Shown here piece by piece: positions 1 to 7,440 of a stretch of 64,000 nucleotides of DNA (position 1 is the first letter of the stretch; every line of letters begins with the position of its first letter). The position numbers and the translations under genes were made by a program. Origin of the DNA: CAWGGS01 sp046704745 (GTDB lineage Bacteria > Desulfobacterota > Desulfobulbia > Desulfobulbales > Desulfocapsaceae); assembly GCA_046704745.1 (NCBI GenBank), contig JBJKRL010000150.1, positions 1-64,000 of the forward strand, written 5' to 3'. Under the pieces are notes generated by a model. The model was not told where the DNA came from. It saw only the letters and a program-made list of their open reading frames with translations, and made no database searches.

Positions 1-160
1 ATTACCACTAATCTTCAGGTAAAAACGACGGGGTTGTAGCCACCCCATTCACGGGACGCCATAAACCCGTCCATGGGGGCCCCACTGTGCCCATCCAGGG
101 CACAGACACCCGTGAAAAGGGTTGCCACAATCCCTCTTTACGTACAAAACTGAGATTCAG
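1..160. repeat. Structured intergenic repeat, copy 1
   Basis: This stretch holds nested inverted repeats. An outer pair joins ATTACCACT (1-9) to AGTGGTAAT near 160. Inside it, TTCACGGG (48-55) pairs with CCCGTGAA (109-116), and CTGTGCCC (85-92) pairs with GGGCACAG (98-105) around the loop ATCCA. A 29-base block at 52-80 recurs at 36967-36995 with two differences. The second copy has different arm sequences but the same architecture and the same ATCCA loop. I infer a REP- or MITE-like element that folds as a multi-branched structure. It lies just beyond the 3' end of the AI-2E-type gene. Confidence 0.7.
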
Positions 161-210
161 TGGTAATCAAAAAATCCTATTATTCTCCCGGCAAGTTTTT
201 TGTTTTTTCT

Positions 211-1326
211 TTACGGACCTCTGTCGAGATTCGAGATATGCCCTTCATAATTTTTCAGATAGATGTCCGACAGCGTCAGAAAAGCTGTGACGATGAGTGG
301 GCCGTAGATGATTCCCAGTATTCCGTAGACAGCCAGACCTCCCAAAATGGCAAGCAGAACGAGAAGTGTGTGCATCTTGACCTGATCGCCTACCAGCTTG
401 GGTTTTAAAAAATATTCGACCGACAGGGACAGTACCAGGTAGTAGATGAACAGGATGATGCCTTTGGCGATATGACCGCCTGCCACGATGATAATGGCGG
501 TCGGGATCATGACCAGACCGATACCGAAAATCGGAAGAAAGGCCAGGATGGCCATGATGCAGCCCCAGAGAATAGGGGAGTTCAGTCCCATGATGGTAAA
601 CACCGCCCCGCCAAGAATTCCCTGGAGCAGTCCGCATATCCCATTGCCTTTGAGAATGGCGCCGGCGATTTCCTCAAATTTCCTGATCAAAAGAAGATCC
701 TCTTCGTCGGGCAGAGGCGAGAGGCGAATGAGGTATTCTTTCAGCCTGGGCAGGTCCATCAGGAGGAAAAAGATGATCAGGATCATCATAAAAAACAGGG
801 CGATAAACTGCATGATGTTGGCCGCCCAGCTGCTGGCTTGCCTGTAGAGAAAGAGACCGGCCTCTTTGGCCAGATAGGTGAGGGCGTCGGTGACCATGGT
901 GGGTTTGAAATGGAGGCCGAATTCCTGAAGCCTTAGCTGGAGATGGGCGGTGAACGGACTTTCTTGCAGAAAGGTCTGCAGCTTCAGACCAATCTGGGTG
1001 TCTCTGCCCCAGTTATAGAGGCCCATGGCCTCGCCTGCCAACGAACCTACGAGAAAAACAAGAGGGATGAAAACCAAGGCCACGATAAGAAAACAGGTGA
1101 GTACCGAGGCCATGGGATCGGAGATCCTGCGGTTTAAGAAGGCATAAACAGGACGAAAGAGGTTGGTGAGCAGAAAAGAGAGAACCAGTATGGACCAGAA
1201 AGGCCAAAGGAGGCGGCCGAGAAGGATAGCCGAGATCAGGAAGATGGCAAGAAAATACCTGATGAGCGTCAGACTGGGCTTGTTGGGCTCGGAGATCGGG
1301 GGATCTGGGGCCTTGTCTGGGACCAT
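211..1326 (-). CDS. AI-2E family transporter (PerM/YdiK-like membrane protein)
   Basis: The 371-residue protein has a short polar N-terminus followed by many hydrophobic segments: a pair near residues 22-55, one near 65-90, and a block from about 150 to the end. The C-terminal half has the glycine-rich helices typical of the AI-2E/DUF20 permease family, for example FGIGLVMIPTAIIIVAGGHI and LAILGGLAVYGILGIIYGPL. Length is normal for the family. Some members have been linked to autoinducer or proton-coupled export, but the substrate cannot be read from sequence. It is a single-gene unit, separated by about 150 bases from the gene upstream on the same strand. Confidence 0.85.
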   Translation of the reverse strand: MVPDKAPDPPISEPNKPSLTLIRYFLAIFLISAILLGRLLWPFWSILVLSFLLTNLFRPVYAFLNRRISDPMASVLTCFLIVALVFIPLVFLVGSLAGEAMGLYNWGRDTQIGLKLQTFLQESPFTAHLQLRLQEFGLHFKPTMVTDALTYLAKEAGLFLYRQASSWAANIMQFIALFFMMILIIFFLLMDLPRLKEYLIRLSPLPDEEDLLLIRKFEEIAGAILKGNGICGLLQGILGGAVFTIMGLNSPILWGCIMAILAFLPIFGIGLVMIPTAIIIVAGGHIAKGIILFIYYLVLSLSVEYFLKPKLVGDQVKMHTLLVLLAILGGLAVYGILGIIYGPLIVTAFLTLSDIYLKNYEGHISNLDRGP

Positions 1327-1482
1327 AACGGGTAACCTGTAAGAATAGGAGGAGACGAAGCATTTCTCTGCCGTTCATAATCCTCTGGAAAGTATAGAGG
1401 ATTGTGAGGATTTGGCAAACTTATTTATGAAAATTTTAAAATTGCGCTGCTCCTATGTAATGATCGCGGAAAATATGAGCTC

Positions 1483-2286
1483 TTAGCCTGCCCGCTCTTG
1501 CAGATATTTTCGTATCGATTTATAAGCCTCCCGCGAAGCGGCAATGAGGTGCCCGTCAATCTTGTGGCCGTGGAGATACTCTCCCAGATGAAAGTCTTTT
1601 CCATCCATTCTGAAAATTCTTCCTCCGGCGGCGGTAAGAATAATTTGGGCCGCAGCCAGATCCTGGTAGGATACGTTGCTGAGCAGGGCCCCTTCCGCCT
1701 TGCCCCTGGCGACATAACAGATATGGGCCGCTGTCGACCCGAGGTTTCTGATTTTGCCGGGAAAGGTTGATTGGTAGTTGGTGTGGAATCTGGAATATGT
1801 CAATAAAACGCTCTCGTTGCTAATCTCCCCCTGGTCCGGAATCCGGACCTCTTCGTTTTTCCAGAAGGCCTTCTGCCCGGGTTGGGCATGGAAAAGATCT
1901 CCGGTCACCGGCATGTAGAAGACACCGAGGACGGGCCAGAAGTTTTCAAGCAAGGCCAAGGAGATACCCCAGATGGGGATTCCTGCCTGAAAATTGGCAA
2001 CACCGTCCAAGGCATCGCAGATCCAGAGGCAGCCCTTTTCTCCATGGACATACTCATGGTTGAGGGCCTCTTCGCCAAATATCCCATGCTCGGGAAAACG
2101 CGAGTGCAGTTGCTCGGCAAAAAAATCAGTTAAGTTGAGTTCGGCCTCGGTTACCAGTTCCGCATCGAATTTCGTTTCAGGATTTCCCTTGCCGTAATAA
2201 CGCAAGGCTTCATGGCCTGCCTTGCAGACTACATCTATTGCAAATTCAGTCAAATCTTCCATTCCAGGAATCGTCGGTTGCGTCAT
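1483..2286 (-). CDS. Inositol monophosphatase/CysQ-like phosphatase
   Basis: The 267-residue protein belongs to the metal-dependent IMPase/FBPase superfamily. The family motifs are visible: VTEAEL near 45-50, the metal-binding GEE at 71-73, and CDALDGVANF at 90-99, which corresponds to the DPIDGTxNF signature and keeps both aspartates. A late AAAQIILTAAGGRIF segment corresponds to the WDxAAG region, though the leading Trp-Asp pair is replaced (QDLAAAQ). Members hydrolyse inositol phosphates, 3'-phosphoadenosine-5'-phosphate or sugar bisphosphates, and the substrate is not decided here. The start is an ATG preceded by an AGGAGG-like ribosome site (AAAGGAGGACTG). No operon partner is obvious. 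Confidence 0.8.
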   Translation of the reverse strand: MTQPTIPGMEDLTEFAIDVVCKAGHEALRYYGKGNPETKFDAELVTEAELNLTDFFAEQLHSRFPEHGIFGEEALNHEYVHGEKGCLWICDALDGVANFQAGIPIWGISLALLENFWPVLGVFYMPVTGDLFHAQPGQKAFWKNEEVRIPDQGEISNESVLLTYSRFHTNYQSTFPGKIRNLGSTAAHICYVARGKAEGALLSNVSYQDLAAAQIILTAAGGRIFRMDGKDFHLGEYLHGHKIDGHLIAASREAYKSIRKYLQERAG

Positions 2287-2939
2287 CAGTCCTCCTTTTG
2301 TTACTTGAAATCGATCTGTGTTTCGTTACTCAGATGTCCGCATGAGGCAAATGTCTGTCTCCTGAATCAATACCATAAACATATCTTATTGATTTTGCCT
2401 GCCGGAGGCTGCATTTGTCAAAAAATAAGAAAAATGTGCGTTGTTTGGAACAACGCATTGTTGATAGCTGGTCATTGGTACCAACAAGTGGCCTTTTATA
2501 ACCGTGACAAGCAACAGGGGGCGGAATCCAGAGTTGTTAAATATTTTCATGAAGCATAAAAGCCTATGTTGAATCCTTATGCTTGATAAGGGGTTAGATA
2601 ACAAATCCGGGAGCAGGCCCATGCCTCCTGTTCTTATATGAACAGTTTCTAACTTTTTTTCTGAAGCTTTATCAGGAAGGCGGACGGAGAATCGGCAGTA
2701 TTCTTATTGCACAATAAATATCTATCCAGAATTTGTGCTTAAATAGTCGTCCAGAAGGATAGAAAGGGAACGTTCATAAAATTATAAGAGGGACAACGGG
2801 GTCGCCCATTAATTATTAATTATTCATATTAAAAAGTTAATAATTAAGATCCGAACCCGCCACTTTGTTTTGGTCTGCCTTCAGCAGTGTTTATTTTTGT
2901 GATGATGACAATAGGCACACGTTGTGCTATTATTAAACT
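2287..2939. other. Long intergenic stretch
   Basis: There is no convincing coding region in these 650 bases. They lie between the divergent phosphatase gene and the toxin gene. The right half is AT-rich, with TAATTATTAATTATT-type runs near 2811-2850. A 14-base word at 2837-2850 recurs inverted and exact at 6144-6157. The promoter of the toxin-antitoxin operon occupies the last 35 bases. Confidence 0.5.
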
Positions 2940-2940
2940 A
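2905..2940 (+). promoter_or_regulatory. Probable leaderless promoter with operator for the BrnT/antitoxin operon
   Basis: ATGACA (2905-2910) and TATTAT (2928-2933) form a -35/-10 pair with a 17-base spacer, and TG at 2925-2926 makes it an extended -10. The expected transcription start falls at or next to the A of the toxin ATG at 2940, so the mRNA would be leaderless, and no Shine-Dalgarno sequence is present. The spacer holds the inverted repeat GCACA-CGT-TGTGC (2915-2927). That is well placed for autorepression by the CopG-type antitoxin or the toxin-antitoxin complex. Confidence 0.5.
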
Positions 2941-3209
2941 TGAAACAAATCAATTGGAATGCTGAAAAGAACCAGCTTTTGATGAGTGAGCGAGGCATAT
3001 CTTTTGAGGACGTGTTGTTTGCACTCCAATCCGGCAGGTTACTCGATGATCTGGTTCATCCAAACAAGAATAAGTACCCGAATCAACGCATGTTCGTTGT
3101 TGAAGTTGATGAATATGCTTGGTTGGTTCCATACATTGAGAATGAGGATGAAATCTTTCTGAAAAGCGTTATCCCCAGCCGAAAAGCTACAAAGCATTAC
3201 TTGAGGTAG
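2940..3209 (+). CDS. brnT: BrnT-family toxin (type II toxin-antitoxin)
   Basis: The 89-residue protein has the BrnT/DUF497 layout: an N-terminal WNAEKN segment (the WDxxKN-like start of the family), an ERGISFEDVLFAL helix, and a C-terminal half with repeated acidic and basic strands ending in PSRKATKHYLR. BrnT toxins are RelE-fold ribonucleases that arrest translation. The gene is followed after 4 bases by a CopG-type antitoxin, the toxin-first order usual for brnTA. The start is set by the promoter-proximal ATG, with no upstream ribosome site. The family call rests on overall pattern and context. Confidence 0.75.
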   Translation: MKQINWNAEKNQLLMSERGISFEDVLFALQSGRLLDDLVHPNKNKYPNQRMFVVEVDEYAWLVPYIENEDEIFLKSVIPSRKATKHYLR

Positions 3210-3213
3210 CCAC

Positions 3214-3519
3214 ATGAGAAAAAAGAAATTGAACCCTGAAGACCAGGAATTGCTGGAAGAATTTGAAGCAGGCAAATTTGAATCTGATCTAAAAGACGAG
3301 CGACGAACTCAGCTTGCAGAATTTGCAGAGGAAACGATAAAAAAGGATAAACGCATCAATATCCGGATTTCGAGTCGTGATCTGGAAGCTCTCCAACGTC
3401 GAGCCTTGGAAGAAGGATTACCTTACCAGTCGCTTGTATCCAGTGTTCTGCATAAATATGTGTCTGGTGGCCTTAAGGATATTTCAGCCAACAAAGCATT
3501 GCAGCGGACAAGCCGCTGA
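3214..3519 (+). CDS. CopG/BrnA-type antitoxin with read-through tail
   Basis: The 101-residue protein starts with a charged region (residues 1-45) and continues with a ribbon-helix-helix-like segment, KRINIRISSRDLEALQRRAL, followed by LPYQSLVSSVLHKYVSG. That arrangement is typical of antitoxins paired with BrnT-like toxins. It should bind and neutralise the toxin and repress the shared promoter. The last dozen or so residues (DISANKALQRTSR) do not look like family sequence. They are encoded inside the attC-like hairpin at 3487-3534, so the native stop seems to have been replaced by read-through into the element. An AGGTAGCCAC stretch provides a weak ribosome site. Confidence 0.75.
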   Translation: MRKKKLNPEDQELLEEFEAGKFESDLKDERRTQLAEFAEETIKKDKRINIRISSRDLEALQRRALEEGLPYQSLVSSVLHKYVSGGLKDISANKALQRTSR

Positions 3520-3534
3520 ATGCTGCGTTAGTGC
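3487..3534 (+). repeat. Integron attC-like site at the 3' end of the antitoxin gene
   Basis: The sequence has the outline of an attC recombination site. A CCAAC box (3488-3492) and a GTTAG box (3527-3531) flank an imperfect hairpin. The arms are GCATTGCAGCGG (3496-3507) and CCGCTGAATGC (3513-3523), with a single unpaired G at 3501, the kind of extrahelical base integrases use to orient attC. The outer boxes match the RYYYAAC/GTTRRRY consensus only partly. No integrase is present in the window. The reading is that the toxin-antitoxin pair was once carried as a gene cassette. Confidence 0.5.
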
Positions 3535-3852
3535 GCCAAGCGCAGCTTGGTGCTTCTTATAGGGTGCCCTGCCTCTGTTCCCGGGCAGGAAGTCCCCATC
3601 GGGCAAAGTCTAACCAACAGCCCGTACCGAGTGTTGGGCGGTCGGCGGAATCGACGAAGTAGCCGGTGAACAAAGATCGTGAAGCGTACACAGGGAACAC
3701 TGTAGGCCGCAGGGGAGACGTACCTCCCCTAAGCAATTCAGCCTCGATAGCGTAACAATGCATTCGGCGACGGTTTTAACGTGTCGGAAGCCAGTACAGA
3801 GGAATCGCAATGGTGAGAATCCCGAGGGGCTGCCGGGGTCCAAGTGTGGGAG
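3531..3852 (+). mobile_element. 5' portion of a group II intron, truncated
   Basis: The segment begins with GTGCG, the consensus 5' end of group II introns, directly after the GTTA of the attC-like site. It carries closely spaced stem-loops, such as CCAAG/CTTGG (3536-3550) and CCTGCC/GGGCAGG. It also holds blocks that recall domain I of bacterial group II introns (CGGGCAAAGTCTAACC, AGCGTACACAGGGAAC, GGGGAGACGTACCTCCCC). No reverse transcriptase or maturase reading frame and no recognisable domain V/VI hairpin follow. The element is therefore a 5' fragment that stops where the ATGGGGACGT element starts at 3853. Identification is by pattern memory. Confidence 0.6.
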
Positions 3853-4055
3853 ATGGGGACGTTCATGATTTTATGCTTTTTCCCTGAATGATATTCCTAA
3901 AAAATAAAACAAGTTGTGTTCTTCGCCCATTTTGCTGCATTCAGGTGATACAACATGGTTACTTCGATGTTATAAGATGATATAAATATGCTTCATATAG
4001 CTCCATTCATAAGGCGGGTATTGTTGAATATTTGATTACGTAAGGACGTCCCCAT
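3853..4055. repeat. MITE-like element with ATGGGGACGT ends
   Basis: ATGGGGACGT (3853-3862) is repeated inverted and without mismatch as ACGTCCCCAT (4046-4055). The roughly 180 bases between them are AT-rich and have no reading frame. GGGGACGT-type ends are typical of sequences mobilised by, or flanking, REP-associated Y1 transposases in deltaproteobacteria. That link is an inference, since no transposase is present. The element abuts the truncated intron and lies upstream of the histidine kinase gene, so it may also hold that gene's promoter. Confidence 0.45.
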
Positions 4056-4185
4056 TTTCGCATTTTCGTCTTGATTTTCCGCGAGACTAAGATAGCCAGC
4101 ATACGCCCGATAAAAACCATGGTGCTGCCAGAATCATCGGTTTAGGCACAAGCTACTATAACGAGGGGGCAACAACGGAAAAGAA

Positions 4186-5250
4186 ATGGAAAATTCATTT
4201 TATCCGCATATAATCGACTCGATTTCTGAAGCCCTGATAACCATCGATCAGAACAGAAGAATTCTCGTTTGGAACAGAGCAGCTGAGGTCATGTTCGGCT
4301 ATGACAAAATTGAGGTCCAAGATGCGAGTCTAGACCTGATCATTCCCCCGGTCTACCGGCAAAGGCATAGAACGGGCTATGAAAATTTCTTGAGAAATAT
4401 TGCGGATCATTCTACCTATATCTCCGAAACAAAAGAGTTTGAAGGGTTAAGGAAAAGCGGTGAGATCTTTCCCGTTCAATTGACCCATTCGCTCTACAAA
4501 ATCAGCAATCAGGAGTTCTACATTACCGCCACTATACGGGATATTACCATCTACAAACGCTATGAACTCATGAGAGACAGGATGGAGCACATAGCCCGCC
4601 ACGATCTCAAAAACAAATTCGTTATTATCGGCATGGCGGCAAAACGGCTAGCCAACCTTCTGGAACGCCACCAAGTACCGAACAGCCTGGATTATATGAA
4701 AATTATCCAATCCGAGTCTAAAGAAGTGTTGACCTTGCTTGAGTCTTCTCGCGAACTAATGCTGCTTGAATCCGGCGAATACCCGAGAAAAGATGTGGCA
4801 GTGGATCTGGTGAAAACGGTGCAGACCAGGCAAAAACAAATGCAGTCATTGGCCTTGTCAAGGGATGTCACCATACAATTTGAAAACCAGACAGAAACGC
4901 ATGCCATAAAAGTCATGGCTGACCAGGCTTTGATACAGCGAGCCTTGGAAAATCTCATCAAGAATGCAATTGAGGCAGAGAATCCATCCGGCGAGGTTCG
5001 ATTGATATTGTTGAAAAACAAGGCAGGATTCGCCGTCCTGGAGATCCACAATGGAGGAAGGCCGATTCCGGAAGAAATTCAAAAAGTTCTTTTCCAGCCC
5101 TATGTTACGCACGGTAAAAAGTCAGGGAGCGGATTAGGCCTATACATCGTCAAACTCATCATTGAAAGGGTTCACGGATGGCAGCTGACTTTTGAATCAA
5201 ACAGTATAAAAGGAACTGTTTTCAGAATAGTATTCGGACCAGTGAGGTGA
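4186..5250 (+). CDS. PAS-domain sensor histidine kinase
   Basis: The 354-residue soluble kinase has a PAS domain at about 5-125 (ALITIDQNRRILVWNRAAEVMFGY; IRDITIYKRYE), a dimerisation and phosphoacceptor helix with H139 in MEHIARHDLKNKF, and a HATPase domain at about 225-350. The N-box is ENLIKNAIEAENPSG, the F-box area is VLFQPYVTHGKKSG, and the G2 box is GSGLGLYIVKLI. No membrane segment or signal peptide is seen, so it should sense an intracellular cue through the PAS fold. There is no adjacent response regulator, so this is an orphan kinase. It lies within an accessory patch between two toxin-antitoxin modules. Confidence 0.9.
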   Translation: MENSFYPHIIDSISEALITIDQNRRILVWNRAAEVMFGYDKIEVQDASLDLIIPPVYRQRHRTGYENFLRNIADHSTYISETKEFEGLRKSGEIFPVQLTHSLYKISNQEFYITATIRDITIYKRYELMRDRMEHIARHDLKNKFVIIGMAAKRLANLLERHQVPNSLDYMKIIQSESKEVLTLLESSRELMLLESGEYPRKDVAVDLVKTVQTRQKQMQSLALSRDVTIQFENQTETHAIKVMADQALIQRALENLIKNAIEAENPSGEVRLILLKNKAGFAVLEIHNGGRPIPEEIQKVLFQPYVTHGKKSGSGLGLYIVKLIIERVHGWQLTFESNSIKGTVFRIVFGPVR

Positions 5251-5456
5251 GCCAGGCTCATACAAGAGTGTCTAACCGGAAACCGGGATCTGACCAAGAT
5301 ATCTTATTGTTTTTAACAAGATACAAATATAGCAAAAAATGGGCTTAAAACCCTCTTTTTGGCCCCGAAAACAAGAGCCTAAATATTACCAACCAGCGAG
5401 TCAAGCGGCTTACCCGCTTACCCGCGCGTTATACCGAGAAAATCCTTGCTAAGGAC

Positions 5457-5486
5457 ATATATTGTACGGTATTGTGTACAATATAT
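5457..5486. promoter_or_regulatory. Operator palindrome of the Phd/ParE module
   Basis: ATATATTGTAC (5457-5467) and GTACAATATAT (5476-5486) form an 11-base perfect inverted repeat with an 8-base spacer. It lies 25 bases upstream of the antitoxin start. Its position and symmetry fit autoregulation by a Phd/YefM-family antitoxin. The ATG at 5511 lacks a strong ribosome site beyond GTGAGAT. Confidence 0.6.
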
Positions 5487-5510
5487 ATTGCAAAAAAAGT
5501 GAGATAGCTT

Positions 5511-5792
5511 ATGCAAAGATTGAAAATAAATCAAGATATCAAGCCACTGTCGGAGTTTAGGAATGGTATCGCCAATTTCATCAAACAAGTTCATGATACA
5601 AAACGTCCAGTCATTATTACTCAACATGGAAAGGGAGTTGCGGTTTTATTGGATGTCCATGAATATGAAACAATGCAGGAGAAACTCGAACTTCTATCAG
5701 ACGTCCATATCGCATTAAACCAGCTTGAAAAAGGTGAAGGGGTTCCTCATGAAGATGCAAAGAAAGGCGTTCTCGGAAAGATTCATAAATGA
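5511..5792 (+). CDS. Phd/YefM-family antitoxin
   Basis: The 93-residue protein has the Phd/YefM fold signature: an N-terminal DNA-binding part with the segment LSEFRNGIANFIKQVHDTKRPVIITQHGKGVAVLLDVHEYE, split here as LSEFRNGIANFIKQ (about 15-28) and PVIITQHGKGVAVLLD (about 35-50). A flexible C-terminal toxin-binding tail follows. It neutralises the ParE/RelE-type toxin encoded next and represses the operon through the palindrome at 5457-5486. The two genes overlap by 4 bases (ATGA), a sign of translational coupling. Confidence 0.88.
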   Translation: MQRLKINQDIKPLSEFRNGIANFIKQVHDTKRPVIITQHGKGVAVLLDVHEYETMQEKLELLSDVHIALNQLEKGEGVPHEDAKKGVLGKIHK

Positions 5793-6085
5793 ATGTAATT
5801 TGGTCTCCTTTAGCCATTGAAAGAGCCTCAGAAATTGCCGAATATATAGCTCAAGACAAGCCATCAGCTGCAGAGAAATGGATTGATACAGTATTTTCCA
5901 AGGTTGAGATGCTGAAATCTGCCCCAGAAATCGGAAGAGTTGTTCCTGAAATTCGAAATAATCAATTTCGGGAGTTAATTTATGGCAATTACCGAATTAT
6001 TTACCGTATCGAAAAGAAACAAATATCAATTCTTACGATTCGTCACGGTATGCAAATACTACCGATTGATGAAATTTTGGTATAA
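5789..6085 (+). CDS. ParE/RelE-family toxin
   Basis: The 98-residue protein has the RelE/ParE superfamily pattern: VIWSPLAIERASEIAEYIAQ at the N-terminus, then helices to about residue 50, then EIGRVVPEI, the core strands FRELIYGNYRIIYRI and a C-terminal ILTIRHGMQILP. The RHG motif near the end is typical of the ParE branch, whose members poison DNA gyrase, whereas RelE members cut ribosome-bound mRNA. Sequence alone does not settle the target. It is coupled by a 4-base overlap to the Phd-type antitoxin gene. Confidence 0.88.
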   Translation: MNVIWSPLAIERASEIAEYIAQDKPSAAEKWIDTVFSKVEMLKSAPEIGRVVPEIRNNQFRELIYGNYRIIYRIEKKQISILTIRHGMQILPIDEILV

Positions 6086-6096
6086 TGAATAAGGTT

Positions 6097-6126
6097 AGAT
6101 TTTGAGAGCGCAGCGAACCAAAATCT
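6097..6126 (+). terminator. Hairpin after the ParE gene
   Basis: AGATTTTG (6097-6104) pairs exactly with CAAAATCT (6119-6126) around a 14-base loop, AGAGCGCAGCGAAC, starting 11 bases after the toxin stop codon. There is no U-tract, so it may be a weak terminator, an mRNA-end stabiliser or part of a repeat. Confidence 0.4.
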
Positions 6127-6311
6127 GGAGAACTGATTATCACATCTTAATTATTAATTTCCGATAGGATGCACATTATCGAGACGTAAAAACAGTGGAG
6201 TTGTAAAGTTTTCAATACAGCCTTTCACCAGTTGAACTGGTGGAGAGGCGGCGTTCTTAGCGACTTCGTGGCCAGGAATGGCGGCGCTGATTTCGCGATC
6301 AGGTAATCCAA

Positions 6312-6584
6312 GTGAGGAATTACACTTTGAAAATACTAATGAAGCCTGAAAATGAAGCAGAAGCAAATGTAATCAAAGCTATTTTGGAGGAACACGGAAT
6401 ATATGCAGAAATAAGATCATTTCACGATACTGCATATGATGGCCTTTTCCAATTTCAATATGGTTGGGGCCTCATTCGTGTTTCTGAGGAAGATTTCACT
6501 GACGCACAAAGAATAGCTAAAGAATGGAATGAGGCATCTCCGGAAGAACTCCCATGGAAAGACAAATCATCTGATCAAGAATAA
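6312..6584 (+). CDS. DUF2007-type small protein
   Basis: The 90-residue protein begins with YTLKILMKPENEAEANVIKAILEEHGI. That strand-helix pattern, with a left-over signal-transduction feel, is typical of DUF2007 (putative signal-transducing) proteins, and a C-terminal RVSEEDFTDAQRIAKEW helix completes the fold. Its biochemical role is unknown. The GTG start at 6312 is the longest choice. A TTG at 6327 and an ATG at 6339 are alternatives, and no ribosome site clearly decides. It stands alone, in the same AT-rich style as the toxin-antitoxin patch. Confidence 0.6.
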   Translation: MRNYTLKILMKPENEAEANVIKAILEEHGIYAEIRSFHDTAYDGLFQFQYGWGLIRVSEEDFTDAQRIAKEWNEASPEELPWKDKSSDQE

Positions 6585-6668
6585 AACCGGCTGAAGAGAA
6601 TTCTTTGGACATGATACGTAACTCCAATCTGCACATTCTGTAAAAAATCCGCGAACGTTTTCGTTATC

Positions 6669-7385
6669 TTAACCTCCTGACTGAACAATCATGGAATCCC
6701 CGGGATGGCCGGATGGAAGAGACTCCTCAACACGCAACTTGCGACGGGAGGCGGAAACTTCTGCCATATAGGCTCTGGCTCTGTCTGTGATAGCCCGCAT
6801 GTTGCCGGTATCGATTGTTTTTTTGCTGACCAGGTCGCTGCCGGCGCCGACAAAAGGCGCTCCTGATTGGAAATACTCCTTCAGGGACTCCAGGGTGATG
6901 CCGCCGGTGGGCATAAGCGGAATCTGAGGCAAGGGGTCATGCACCATACGCAGATATGCCGCACCTCCCATGGCCTTGACAGGAAAAATCTTGACCGCAT
7001 CCGCTCCTCTTTCCCATGCCATGTAGATTTCGGTGGGCGTCAGGGCGCCGGAGATAACACAGACGTTTTGTTCTGTGCAAACATCGATCACAGAGGGCAC
7101 GAAAACAGGAGTTACCACAAAGAGGCATCCTGCATCGATAGCCTCTTGGCACTCGGCGGCATGGGTCACGGAGCCTACACCCAATGTGATCTGATCGGAG
7201 AAATAAGAGATGCAACGCGCCATCACCTTGATGGCATCCGGTATAGTCATAGTTATTTCAGCGACGGGGATGCCGCCATGGATGAGAGCCTCCACCGCAC
7301 CAATGACATTATCAGGTGATTCCGAACGGATTACGGGAACCACACCAACGCGTTCCAATGTTTTAAAAATACGTTGCTTGTTCAT
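6669..7385 (-). CDS. eda: KDPG/KHG aldolase
   Basis: The 238-residue class I aldolase cleaves 2-keto-3-deoxy-6-phosphogluconate to pyruvate and glyceraldehyde-3-phosphate. The catalytic Glu lies in VAEITMTIPDA (about 41-51). The GVGSVTHAAECQEAIDAGC and FVVTPVF blocks follow, and the Schiff-base lysine is the K of DAVKIFPVKA near 130-140. MPTGGI and GAGSDLVSK complete the phosphate-binding end. The C-terminal 30 residues (SASRRKLRVEES and onward) extend beyond the usual 205-215-residue family length and carry no recognisable motif. It is the last gene of the kdu/kdg operon, and its ATG is 55 bases behind kdgK. Confidence 0.9.
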   Translation of the reverse strand: MNKQRIFKTLERVGVVPVIRSESPDNVIGAVEALIHGGIPVAEITMTIPDAIKVMARCISYFSDQITLGVGSVTHAAECQEAIDAGCLFVVTPVFVPSVIDVCTEQNVCVISGALTPTEIYMAWERGADAVKIFPVKAMGGAAYLRMVHDPLPQIPLMPTGGITLESLKEYFQSGAPFVGAGSDLVSKKTIDTGNMRAITDRARAYMAEVSASRRKLRVEESLPSGHPGDSMIVQSGG

Positions 7386-7440
7386 AGTGTCATCTCTGAT
7401 GATATTTTACGGTGGAAAACAGACCTCCTGTCGGCAATGA

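Noticed and set aside
472..936. Long plus-strand frame opposite the AI-2E-type gene
   Set aside because: It is antisense to a well-supported gene, is full of His, Asp and Gly in the manner of shadow frames, and has no ribosome site.
3557..3843. Minus-strand frames over the group II intron fragment
   Set aside because: The DNA is better explained as structured intron RNA; the frames show no protein family and no ribosome site.
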